From NCBI GenBank assembly GCA_025399215.1, contig MU621102.1, forward strand, positions 64,562-128,561: a stretch of DNA of 64,000 nucleotides, given 5' to 3'. The stretch is from Globomyces pollinis-pini. Taxonomy: Eukaryota > Chytridiomycota > Chytridiomycetes > Rhizophydiales > Globomycetaceae. This document shows positions 32,516 to 43,778 of the stretch, piece by piece. The notes under the pieces were generated by a model. That model was not told where the DNA came from. It ran no database searches and saw only the letters and a list, made by a program, of their open reading frames with translations. The position numbers and the translations under genes are program-made. Each line of letters begins with the position of its first letter. Position 1 is the stretch's first letter.

Positions 32516-32573
32516 CCTAAATAATACAAACTACTTGATAACTTCCTAAATAATACAAACTACTTGACAACTT
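32516..32573. repeat. 29-bp tandem repeat, two copies
   Basis: Two adjacent copies (32516-32544 and 32545-32573) differ by a single T/C in the ACTTGA(T/C)AACTT part. A truncated third match (ATAAATAATAC) follows near 32604. Confidence 0.8.
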
Positions 32574-33721
32574 TCCAGAACTATTCTCGAAGTTTCGTTT
32601 TTCCATAAATAATACTCCTCCGTGACCTTTTCATTAGTAATTTTGATGCGCAGCAGTGTCACAAATGGCCTGATCATCTTTTATTGAATTGATATATCTT
32701 TTCCAGATTTAGGAAATGTTAGTATAATGGAGTTTTGTGATTGGCGTGATATTTGTACTGGTGTTTCTTGATGGAGTAAAATGATCTGATAGCGCGCCAA
32801 ACAGGCTGTAAAAATGGTAGATATCTGCTCATTGGATAAGTCTCTTCTACTCTTTTACTTGATTCAAAAACTGAATCCATTTCCTTTTTTTTGTCGGTGT
32901 CCATTAGTGATCTGGACGAAAAAAAATGTTACTAGGACCTTTTAACAATAAATCAAAAATTTAAAATTTGGAATCTGTCTAAACATTATAAATACCTTCC
33001 CCGCTAAACATTAAGTCAAAATTATAAAGGCTAGTAACTTTAATAGGCCAAATGAAAAAATTTGCTAATGAAAAGATCACGGAGGTAGTAGAAACTAAGT
33101 GTCAAAATGACTGCTATTAGTGCGTTTTTACTCAGACTACCACTCAGTCATCTTCGCTAGTGAAAATAGAACTAGAAAGAAAGACTACTATGAAATTCTG
33201 CTCGGCTATTTTCTTTTAAATAAGTACAGAGAGAGGTCACTCTTTTTTGAACTTGAACAGTAATCCTTCAATATAATTGTTAGTATTGCGAAATTGTTTA
33301 TACTCAATATTCTTGAAGAACTATCTGGTCTGGGGTCGATCACACAATGTCTCCCGCCCTCAAAACTAAGCGTGATTGAACGATCAATGGCTTTCATGAT
33401 GTTTCAAAAATGCAGAGAAGTTCTTCGTAACTCTGAAGCTCAGGTGATCTTGCTGTTTAGTCCTTCCAATCAAAAATTGGAAGCAAAGAACATTCATACT
33501 GTCCAGTTTCCACCTGGCGCTTACGTTTTTACCGACAGGACTTGAGAGTTAGTAAATCACTCTTATTTCCCCAATGTTCCTCTCACCAATTTATATTGCA
33601 CTAATGGAATAAATGTTCCGTTGATCCGGTGATGTATACAGATATGGGTTTACGATTTCTCTTTATGGGGTAATTAACCAAATAGAAACTGGAGATGATA
33701 TTTTGATTCCGGACAGTCCTA

Positions 33722-34015
33722 ATGAAGAAATGTAGTAAATGTGAGATCAAAACTAATCACAAGCGAAAAAAAAGTGAAATATGCAATACTTGTTTGAGTT
33801 GTAAGTCAATTGGCGCTGGGAAACAACAAAAAGTCCAGGAAGCAGCAAAAAGAAAGCATAGTATGCAATCCAATTTAATATACTATTATATCCCTACCAT
33901 CTCTGAATATTACATGGAGCCCTTTATGTACAGTAATGAACAGTCTCTAGTACAGGAAAATAACGGGGAGTTACGCAATCAATACCCAATTCCTTTTCTT
34001 TATTTGAAAGACTAG
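33722..34015 (+). CDS. Small cysteine/lysine-rich frame, doubtful gene
   Basis: ATG at 33722, 97 aa. Residues 4-27 have CSKCEIKTNHKRKKSEICNTC, a CxxC...CxxC arrangement like a small zinc ribbon, followed by a Lys-rich stretch. The rest has no recognisable content. It lies in the gene-poor region and no neighbour supports it, so it may be chance or a relic. Confidence 0.25.
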   Translation: MKKCSKCEIKTNHKRKKSEICNTCLSCKSIGAGKQQKVQEAAKRKHSMQSNLIYYYIPTISEYYMEPFMYSNEQSLVQENNGELRNQYPIPFLYLKD

Positions 34016-34334
34016 ATGCATATGAACAATTTATTGTAATAAAAATTTATTAGTTGTTCAATTGAATGAATGCATCAACACGACTGCATTACAAAAAAAA
34101 ACATGCAGTCTTCAATAATTCTCGTTTTTGATAAATAATTACTATAAAAATTTTGGAGGCAACACAAGAAATAGATTGTCTTTATCCATTAAAAATGAAT
34201 CAACGTCGAAATCATCTCCTGTTCTCTTTGCGGCTTCTAAATTGATCAAAGAGATTGTCTTTAAGAAGACACTCTTTATGAGAGGCATATTGGTGCATAC
34301 CTTCTCAAGAAAAGACAATCTGGATTAACCTTTG

Positions 34335-34356
34335 CCTAACCTAACCCTAACCCTTA
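34335..34356. repeat. Short interstitial telomere-like tract
   Basis: The plus strand reads CCTAA CCTAA CCCTAA CCCTTA, that is TTAGGG-type repeats on the minus strand. Only about 22 bp, inside the gene-poor region. It may mark a healed break or an old chromosome end. Confidence 0.7.
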
Positions 34357-37300
34357 TATTTCCAAGAGGACACGTCAAACATTGGTGGAGTTCCTGTTAG
34401 AGGAATTATCCTCAATAATGTAAATGCCACTAATTGGATGTCCTCCCATTAATTACTTTCACATTGTGTTACTTATCAATTGCTTTAGTTGGTTATATAA
34501 TTCTTCTTAGGATGGTGTTTCTCTTTAAATATAGATTCATTATAAAGAGAAAAAGAAATTATAGTCCTATTGTATCTTTAGCATGTTGAAATATAATGAT
34601 AGGTAATGATTCATTAACTATTGCTCACAACATGCTATATTGCGCTCTCTCACATCTTCCAGTACGAGAGTCTTAACTAGGTTGCACAATCCACGGTTTT
34701 AAAGGTGAAGAAACTACATAAAAAACCGAAAAATGCACTTGTTTCTTACTCTCTTTAATTTTGCTTTTTACTACTCTATGCAAAAAAACCAGAGCTTATT
34801 CGACGTTCGTAATGCTCTTGCAAATTAATTGCTATTTACTTTGAACCACCATCACAAAGACTTACTTAATTGACCAATTGAGGTCTTTTATTTAGGATCT
34901 GTCAAACATAGTAAGGAAACACATCAGAAAAGCAATGGCCACAAAAGAGGAGCAGTGTTTTTTCCGTTTTCGATAAAAGCATAAAAAAATGCCATTTTTG
35001 AAGTGAAAATCATTTTTAAAGTTAGAAATGTTCCATTTTTGCGGCTTTCCGAAGATGAGCATTCTCACACTGACAGGTTTAGCTTTTAGCTGTAAACTGG
35101 GCTTTAATCCAAGACTTATAGGCCTTACTGAAAGTGAAAGCTCATGAAGGGAGTATGTCATGAAACTTATACCACGAAGTAAACGCCTTCGTGAAGGAGT
35201 GTTGAACTATCTATAATTTTTGGAAATCGATCAAAATCCTTTGTGAAAAATAATGGAGGAAACCTGGAGCAATAGAATGAATAGTTGCATGAACAGTTTT
35301 TTAAAGTGCAAATGGAATTCTACAAAAGGCCATCTAATAATAATTCAAGTGTATTTAAATGCATTTGTTGTAAAGCATAAACAATAGAGACTTTCAAGGT
35401 GGTATGTATCACCATTGTATCCAATGGAAGCAAAAATGGGATCCTAGTGGTTGCCATAAAAAACGCATTAGATACTAGACTTTATGACTATATTAAATGA
35501 CGTTCAATAGGTTAGTTCATAGATTTTAAGTTGTCACGTCAGTTTTGCAGTGTCAAATATCAGAGATTCGATATTGTGGCATCAAAGCAGATCAGGAGAT
35601 AAAAAAGGAACCAATTGATTTAATTTTCGGTCTTTGTCAGAGAAATTTTAATGAGATAAAGCTTCCGTGGATGTGAAACTGAATTGTCGATTTTTGTGCG
35701 GTAATAAACTGCCATCAAAGGGCAACTATGACGAATTGTTGTTGTTCTGAAAGCCATCGGTCGCAATCAATAAACCTGAACGCCAACAGTGAATGCTGGT
35801 CGTAGGAAAATACTGGACGACTTTCAAAAATCGATTTTTTCACTTTTTATTTCTGTCATAAACTATTTGAAACAAAATTATGGGGACAAATCGACTTTTG
35901 GACCGTAGTTTAAACACAAAAATACATCGTCTTTATGCTTCTATTTTCAAAGGGTTGAACCCAACCCTACTGAACTTGTTAGTATCTATGGAAAGACAAC
36001 GTCCACTATAAAATCATTGGTAGACAAATACAACTTTAGAAGGAAATGTTGGAAATAGACAGAAAGTATTTGAAGAACATAAGGAAGGATTACTTTGACA
36101 CTTCATTAAGATAAGCCAAGCTTCAGAAGTATTTATAATCAAGTTCATCTTACATATCTCAGTATCAACTATGTGAAATAGACTAAATGAAAATGAATTC
36201 ACTCCTTTGGTTCTTCGTCACTGATAGTTACATTATTCTCCTCGATTAATGCTACCTTTTTTCGAGAAAAAGCATTCCACAACCTTGCATTAAATCAGCA
36301 ATCAATAGTTCCAAACATACCACTTCAAAGAGTTAGCTCAAAAACGAAATTAATCACAAGACATATGTCTTACGTTTTTGAAATATCTGTTGAATTACAC
36401 TGGAAACAATCTTAAAGAATTGAAATATGCAAGCCATTCATGATTTGAATACTTTTACAAATACCTCTACTGTCATTGAACTTACTAGTGACTGAAGAAT
36501 CATTTAAGCAAATGAATGAAGTGTGTCATTTACTTCATTTGAAGGACTAGTTTTATATGAAAATGCCCATTTTTGTATAAAATTATCAAGCTAAATTTTT
36601 TAATGGGAACTTTATGGGGATTTGAGCGGTTCGGTTTAAGGGTTGTTACACACAAATAAATTTTCAACAGTAGAAAAGTTATTCTCTCAGTTGGGAATCC
36701 ATACTTTGTTGCGCTAAATAAGCTTTCAAAGGGTGAAAGACTATCATCTATTGTCTCTAAGCATGATCTTTGGTTATAGTTCTTCATTCATTCAAGTACA
36801 AATTGAATTGACATCAAATCTAAATACCATTCATAGATTTAACGCATCTTTCGTAATAGTAAACCAGCAATTTAAACAAAACACCAGTATTTTAATATTG
36901 TGGTAATTCTGTTACATTTAATACTCCCTTTTCTTTAATTCCTATCTCAAATTCATAAGTTATACAGTTATTCTAATGTCCTTGTTGATAGCGTTTGAAA
37001 GAGGTAAAGATATCGTACCGATATTATTCATCTATCATTTAATACCTTCGTGAAACCTTCTAACTTCTTTAGAATTTCTAGGCTTGCTTGGATGGTCTTC
37101 ATCTTTCTTGAATTGTGACTTCATCATTTGAAATCGAGTTTTTATAGGATTATTATTTGTGTGTGTTTCTCTTCTTTTCCCTTCAAGGACTGTGGTTGTT
37201 GCGTTTCATTTTAATCAAGTTTAAATTTTTCAAACGCGTCTTAGAAATATAACAGCAAGTAACAAACAGTATTGGTCCAATCCATGTCAAATTTTAGGCA

Positions 37301-37797
37301 GTTATAGCAATAAAGATTGTATTGAGGTGTATTTTTATACTGTGATCGAATGATGTGGCAGCTTTTAAAGTTACTTTGAAAGAGTATATCAAGGAATAGT
37401 CAGATTTTTATTTTAAAAAATGAATTAGATCCCTGTGAGATTGAGGATTCTATTCAACTATCTATCTTTCTCAAAAGATCAGTATTGCCTTAGAATGAAG
37501 TTCTAATTGCCTAGGTTGTTTCATGTCAACCGTGGAAAATGCCTTATGTGTTAGACTGAAATGCGAAATATGTATTTGAAAGTCCGTGTAAATTCTACAC
37601 ATTACTCACGTGATGTGTATAGTCAGGGAAGTGTTTTTAGAACTGCGTAGTGATGTTCTGATAGAATGTTCGATAGTCGACAATGGATATCCATCAATAA
37701 CATACCGAAATGTTTGAATATGATTTAATTAGTATGAAAAGCTGCCGCTAGATTTCAATATGGAGGAAATTGCGATTAGGTATTTATTGGTAAATTT

Positions 37798-38719
37798 TCA
37801 ATTAGTTAATGAGTGTTTCAATTTGATCATAAGTTTGGATATATTGTAAGATTCTTTCCAAAAATTTTCAGTTAATATTCTTTTCCAGATTTCTTGTAGC
37901 TTCAATCTCATTCGAAAAGAACCAAGAATAAGAATGAACAGTAAAGCCATCTGATGGTTAGAAAAAAGAGATAATACATATGGCCAGCGATATGGTTTTG
38001 ACTTGCGTACTTCAGTGGGAAGGATAAATATTGGTGCTAATCGTTCCTTAAATGCTACAGCAGCATCAGCAATATCAATAGGTCTGTGATATTGAAATAC
38101 AGGCGATACGCCATGAAATGATTTTTGTTTTTGAAGTTGTTTGGTGGTATTGGATACTTCCACATTATTCTCTGATACATTCTCCAACGATGTCATTATA
38201 GTGTTAGAGTCATCTATCATTGACCTAAAAGATCAACCATACTTTCAAGTTACAATCTTGCAATTAATGGAGGTAGTGATTGAAGGACTTTCGTGGCCCT
38301 ATTTGTTAGTGACTCACACCATACTGTTCTCTCTGTTCATTATTTTTCAATCCTTTTAAATAAGTATCAATCTCTTTTTGAGGAATTGTGGTGATGGGTG
38401 TCAAGATTTCAATGACAAGCTTGATATATCCTAGTTTTGCTTCCCTTTCAGACATATCTCCTAGTTTCTTCCATGCTTCATATTTATATCTAGAAGTTGC
38501 ATCCCACCACTCTGGTTTATCCCCCTTGCACGGTCCTTTTTTAGCCTTTTAGACTTAGTAATCTTAGTTAAATACTTGTTTGAAAAATGCATAGGATAAT
38601 AGTTTATGCTGAATTGAAACTACTGGCCAATGTGCTGGAAAGCTTTTGAGTGAAGAGAACTCTTTTAATCCTTTACAACCTTCTTCAAATAACTTTGTTG
38701 CCGAAACTTCACTGCTCAT
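37798..38719 (-). CDS. Acyl-CoA-binding protein with a C-terminal membrane segment (ACBD-type)
   Basis: ATG at 38719, 48 nt after the stop of the M16 gene. The ACBP domain is clear: LLSYAFFKQAKKGPCKGDKPEWWDATSRYKYEAW and KKLGDMSEREAKLGYIKLV, with the second helix completed across a 30-nt intron. A longer intron (38214-38319, 106 nt) joins EQREQY to DDSNTIMTSL. The C-terminus has a polar linker, the membrane segment MALLFILILGSF and a basic tail, as in ACBD-type proteins fixed on ER or peroxisome membranes. It probably presents acyl-CoA at an organelle surface. Confidence 0.8.
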
Positions 38720-38767
38720 TAAAATGTCAAGAATTTTTTTAGCTTTACGTCTATATTAATACTACTA

Positions 38768-41700
38768 TCAACAACTAAAATCAGACAATTTGAATTGTTT
38801 AAAATCAATTTGATAAGACTCTGGAGTAACAGGTGAAAGTTGTTTAAAGCTGGACTTGAGCGTGTCCACTTGATCACCAGCAGTAGTAATCAAAACAGTA
38901 GCACGTACACTATCACTCAAAAACTGTTTGAAATACAGTTCATACACCCGTTGAAGATCTTTTACCGTTACTTTATAGAGATCCTCTATAAAATCTGTGT
39001 AATCGTCCAAATTTGCATAACCTTGTAATGAAGAGCGTAAAGAGGTGGCAATCAAAGTATCCGCTGTTGAGCCATGAGAAACCCATCTATATGCGATAGA
39101 ACATTGTGAGGTTTTGATATCAAACTCATTGCAAAGTTTTGAAAATCCTTCAGGAGTAGACATACTTGATAAAATGTCATAAAACACATTTAATGCCTTT
39201 TGCGGTTCAGAAGCACGATATAGATCGAAAGATATCTGGCCAGCCCAGATATAACAGTTTAAACTGGCACCATATGCATATCTATTTTATCAGTAGCCTC
39301 ATTCATACCCTAATCCTCGAATTCCTACATATAAAGGTCCTTCAGTTCTTGATAAAAGCTCTGCGAATAAAACGGTAGGAAAATAATCCGGATGTCTTGG
39401 TTGTCGAATTAAATCGCAAGGCACAAATTGGCTCATGTAAGATGACCCCAAACCGGAAACAGGTACCAAAACGGATTTTGAAAAATGTGGGTCTAAATGC
39501 TGAATGCTGTATGGAATTCTGGGAAAAGGAAATGGTTGAATAACATGATCACCTAAATGTCTTGAGTCACGTTTCGAAAGGGTTGTTTGTACAGATTCAT
39601 ATTGAGCCACTTCTGATGTCCAAATTCGTTCACAATCTTTTGCTATTTCATACGTAGATGACTCAATAGTAGAGCGATTCAAGGAAAATTTGAATGGCAC
39701 TGCTAATCGAAGAAAACTTGGTGTAGTAGATCGATCACCACATGCAACCAGAGACCTTAAAGTATTTAACGATCCAATAATTTTCTTTTCATTTCCATTC
39801 TACTGTCAGACCATGTCGAAACTTACTTTGCAATCTGCAATAACCGTTTTTAAGAATGACTCCTGACTAAAAATACTAATGGCCGCCTCATTTGACCCTA
39901 ATGTAGTGACCATTGACTCTGGACAGCATATTTTATTCACCACTGAGCTGAGTACTGCTTCTCCATTCCTCTTGTTATCCACAATATTACTACTCAAGTT
40001 TTTCGCAATCGTCAAAATTCTATCAGTGGTAAATTCTGAAAACAAAAGAGATTGTATAGCAAATCGTATCATTCTTTCAAAATCAGTAGGTTGAGAGGTA
40101 GTGAACATCGTAAAGAGTTGATTGAGTGATGATGTACTAAAAAGTGAATTTCCAAATCCAACCCCACAAGAATGAGAAACAAACAACTCGGATGCATATC
40201 GTGTTACTTCTTGATAGCTCATAGCAATTTTTTCTCCAGAATCAGAAACAAATTCCATTGGAGTTTGAAATATTAGTTCTTGAAACAATACCAAAAAAGG
40301 TCGTAATTCCATTGGTAATTGAGATATGTTTAATCCAACCCCTAAATGGCAAAAAGAAGTTTCAGTGTGAACTACTTGAACAACGGAAAAGGGAAATTCT
40401 GGTGAATGATCTGAAAAATCAATGTTTTCCATCTTGATTGGTATCCTTCCCACTTTAGATGCATCGGGGACATCAGGCATTGACAAGAGCAGTTCGTTAG
40501 AGAGATTGATTTCATTTTCCTTTACTGCAAGAGCTACATTGTTTTTGATAGCTTCCAGTCCAACTGTACCAATGATTTTCTTTCGTTCCTCTTCTTCGGC
40601 TGACTAGCATAAGCAAAGAATCAATCATTACAACTTTGTCAGAAAGCTCTTTTGCTAATTTCGAATCAGGTCGCATCATAACTTCACACACAGGATTATC
40701 AAGAAAGAAAGTTTTTGCTAAATTTTGCCAATAAGATGCAGGCTATGGTCAAAGCGAACATTAGGATACCTCTTTTTCCAATGATTCTATCACGGACAGT
40801 ACTTGCGTTCTTATACCAATCTTTGGGCGACAGTTGTTTATGCGTAAGTCGTTTAAGGTTGAACTGAAAAGTGAGATGAAAAAAGAAGGGATACGTAGTA
40901 GACAAGTGAAATCTCAAAATATCTGGAATGATATTCATGGCAACCATTTCGTGTGGAGAGCTTTCGAGAGCTTCTTGGATCTTAATATACTCACGTTTGA
41001 GCATAGGTAGCATTCCTTCAGTGGTGGGGAAACCGTTGTTAACAAAATCTTCAATGCATTTTTTTAATATGGTGTAAAAATATCTAGGTTCATATAAATC
41101 TCTTTTTTCAGTTTCTGTATCGCTCATAGCATCATCGCTGGATGATTCCATTGACTCATCCGAATCTGCATCCGATTGAGAATCCTCGTCGTCGTCGTCA
41201 TCATCATCATCTTTAGCTTGATCGTTAAGTTCAACTCCACTAAATATCTAAAGTTAGATATAGAAACAAACCAAAAATATGGAGGTGTCAATATAACTCT
41301 TGACAGAGATATCAATGTCAGATGCTAAAGGAGTAACAGATTCGGTAAAAACTTGAGGCAAGATACAACTAGGATTATCATTAAAGTACGAAGCCAGGAC
41401 TTCCAAGGCAATGATTGTTTTTGCATCTTCCGAAGGTGGACCTCTCCAACCTTATTGTCAATCAAGCGAGATAAATTACCATAGGATATGGAACCACTAC
41501 TTTCATCCTCTGATGGAAAAGAGACAGTTTTTGTGGAAAACGAGGGATGATTAGGTGAATAAGGTGGAGGATGTATATCAGATGGTAAATGTTGAGGAAG
41601 TGATTGAAGTTCATCAACATTCAATTTTGAAAATATGGGATGAAGCAATAAAGAATCCAAAAATTTCATTGGGTTGACTAATCCACAGATAACTACGGTA

Positions 41701-42538
41701 GTGTTGTTTAAGTGGTAGAATTGTTTGTGATACTCTTGAATTTCAGCGTTTGTCAAATTAGCAATATCCTGCGTCAAACCACCACATTCAAAAGAATAGG
41801 TCGTTTTATTTTGATAGACCATTTGTCTCATGTGTAAATCCAGCTAATAATAATGATTAAATTGTCAATGGAAATACCAAATCAGCTTCTGAATTTTCTC
41901 TACCGGCCATCTATATATTAAATAATAAGTGATACCTCACAATATACGACACCTTGATGTTTAGCAGTATGATCCAAGTGATAGACTTCTGTCATGAATT
42001 GTGAATCCAATAAAGTAGGGTTGAGTATATGATCCAAATAAGTGGGCAATAGATTTATCATTCCTTCCTCACCTTTTTAAATTAGTACAAGAATGATATA
42101 CCAGCAGTGGTAATTTCGTAACAAGTATGATCTTCAGCTGTGTATGCATTTGTACCAGTGGATAGACATCTTGTAGCTAAATTATCTATATGATGAGAAT
42201 TGATATAATATAACCTAGAAATCCACGATGAGGGATTGAAGTAGAACCACAAAAGATGAGATGCTTTTGGTTAAATTAAGTCTATATTTACCTAATGATT
42301 AATAAGAATTGAGATACCTAATGATTAATAAGGATGTGAATACTTCTAGAGTATGAGGTAAACCTTTATTATTATAAGATAAAGTAGGTAATATTATAGA
42401 AGCGGATACTAAAGGACCTGGGATGTCTATGAATAATATTCTGAATTGAGTATTTTTTAATAGGAAAGATTTAATGTAAGAATTTGAACAAGGTAGTTTA
42501 AGTGGTAGTTTGTCTTCGAGTATAAAGTGCGTGTTCAT
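38768..42538 (-). CDS. M16 (insulinase-like) metallopeptidase, Sdd3/YOL098C type
   Basis: ATG at 42538. The inverted zinc motif HxxEH is rebuilt by splicing: GLPHTLE joined to HLIFCGSTSIPHRGF. RCLSTGTNAYTAEDHTCYEI and LLPTYLDHILNPTLLDSQF follow, as in the Sdd3/YOL098C branch of M16. The second-domain motif SYGWRGPPSEDAKTIIALEVL, the downstream Arg/Tyr pair in EGPLYVGIRGLGYAYGASL, and the rest of the C-terminal M16 half are present to the stop at 38768. An acidic insert (runs of Asp and Ser near 41130-41220) is disordered. At least ten introns, mostly 24-31 nt. It should be a cytosolic or organellar oligopeptidase. Confidence 0.88.
42264..42343 (-). other. Composite intron of three GT...AG units, two duplicated
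   Basis: The 80-nt intron that splits the HTLE/H zinc motif divides exactly into 42318-42343 (26 nt), 42292-42317 (26 nt) and 42264-42291 (28 nt). The first two share 21 of 26 positions, including the last 15 (CTTATTAATCATTAG). All units start GTA and end AG. Confidence 0.8.
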
Positions 42539-42544
42539 CTGATG

Positions 42545-42680
42545 AATAAAAAAAAATAAAACTTAGTAGTACTTGATGTACTAATAGTACTACCTTACTA
42601 CTATCATTACTACTAGGACATGGACTAGCAATACTACTAAGTAGTACTACCTAACAAGTACTACCAAGTAGTTATTGGTA
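42545..42680. repeat. AGTAGTACT-rich region between divergent genes
   Basis: Contains many copies of AGTACT/GTAGTAC in both orientations (for example TAGTAGTACTTGATGTACTA). It lies between the divergent M16 and mucin-like genes and so covers both promoters. It may be a simple repeat or clustered regulatory sites. Confidence 0.5.
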
Positions 42681-42735
42681 CATAGTCAATTAGGGTTACT
42701 TTGTAAATTAAGGTTCCATCAAAGTTTCACCTTTA

Positions 42736-43529
42736 ATGCTCAAACTATTCTTACTAGTGACGTTCTCTCTAGCTCAAAATACTACCATTCCTATCACTAG
42801 CAATATCCCTACTATCACTAATAATCCTAATACGATCAATCCTACTACTACTATCACTGCAATTCAAACTACTTCCACAATTCCTACTACTATAATTCAA
42901 AGAACCACTCTCATAAATACTATCATAGATGGAACTACTACTCAAGTATCGGTCTCGTTCCCAACTACTGTCATCTCTACAAACTCCACAGACTCCACAA
43001 ATACAGATTCTATCAAAGCTTCTTTAATCATCGCTGCTGTTTGTCTAGCAATGTTATTCTTGGGAATTTATGCTGCTAGGCGTTTTGGTCTACAGGTTTC
43101 TTCTGTCTTTCTCTTTAACCTTAGTCGTCTCAACCTTTCAAAGATCGCTTACGTAAAAACACCCGCTCTTCTCCTCTATCCACTACTCCAGATTACTCCA
43201 TGCATCATGTCCCTTCCCATCAATCTGTCTCCTCAAGTCCCAATCAATTCAATGTTCAATCTCATCAATCCTCTTCCTCTAATCAAAGTCCTACAGTACA
43301 GAATAATTTACAGTATTATCCCTCCAATCAACCATCCTATCCACCTAGTCAATATCAAAATCAACAATACTATTCTTCTTCAAATCAAATCACCCATCAA
43401 CCCTACCCTTCAAGTAACCAAAGTCCAAATTCTCAATATTATTCTAATAATCAGCACTATTACTCCTCCAGAGATCCTGCTTCTATCCATAACCAACCAC
43501 CTTCGATTGTGACTGTCAATAATCGTTAA
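42736..43529 (+). CDS. Mucin-like single-pass membrane protein (Mid2-like surface sensor type)
   Basis: ATG at 42736. Signal peptide MLKLFLLVTFSLAQ, then a Thr/Ser/Asn/Ile-rich ectodomain of about 80 residues (likely O-glycosylated), a transmembrane helix SLIIAAVCLAMLFLGIYA and a cytoplasmic tail. One intron at 43096-43124 (29 nt) shifts the frame; without splicing the tail would be misread. The spliced tail is Ser/Gln/Asn/Tyr-rich (SSSNQSPT, YYPSNQPSYPPSQYQ) and disordered. Fungal wall-stress sensors of the Mid2/Wsc kind have this layout. There is no sequence-specific support for that role. Confidence 0.75.
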
Positions 43530-43778
43530 TAAAACCATTATTCATCCTCATTTTGACTCTTTTATCACTTGTGTAGTCTATAACAATCCTGACTCTTTAA
43601 AGATCTATCTTCAACTCCTCTGTATCTACATCCACATAAGTTGTAATCATTATCGTACTTTTATACTCATATTACTTAGTTTCTTTTGATGGTAACCTAA
43701 TCCTGATATCCTTTTTTCACTTTGTACTCGCTGTTTTTGTTTTTGGAGAAAATTCGTTCTCTTTAAAATCCCTTTAAA

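Larger units (their letters stand above)
31292..37797. other. Gene-poor 6.5-kb region
   Basis: No gene with recognisable domains is visible in this stretch, in contrast to about one gene per 1.5 kb elsewhere. Open frames are short and mostly lack an ATG. The best are at 33206-33545 (plus; ending VQFPPGAYVFTDRT, no start codon) and 32719-32904 (minus; 61 aa). Features listed separately are short direct repeats, a 29-bp tandem pair, an interstitial telomere-like tract and one small cysteine-rich frame. The stretch could hold decayed mobile elements, long non-coding RNAs, or genes too divergent and intron-rich to see. Confidence 0.6.

Noticed and set aside
34650..34680. rRNA fragment (AGTACGAGAG also seen near 2625)
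   Set aside because: Only about 10-14 nt match; flanks do not resemble rRNA and the other copy lies in a coding gene.
34892..35161. 89-aa minus-strand frame in the gene-poor region
   Set aside because: It has an ATG but no recognisable composition, neighbours or splice context; probably chance.
36530..36787. Possible transposase relic
   Set aside because: A short frame with a loose resemblance to hAT ends, but no motif I could name.
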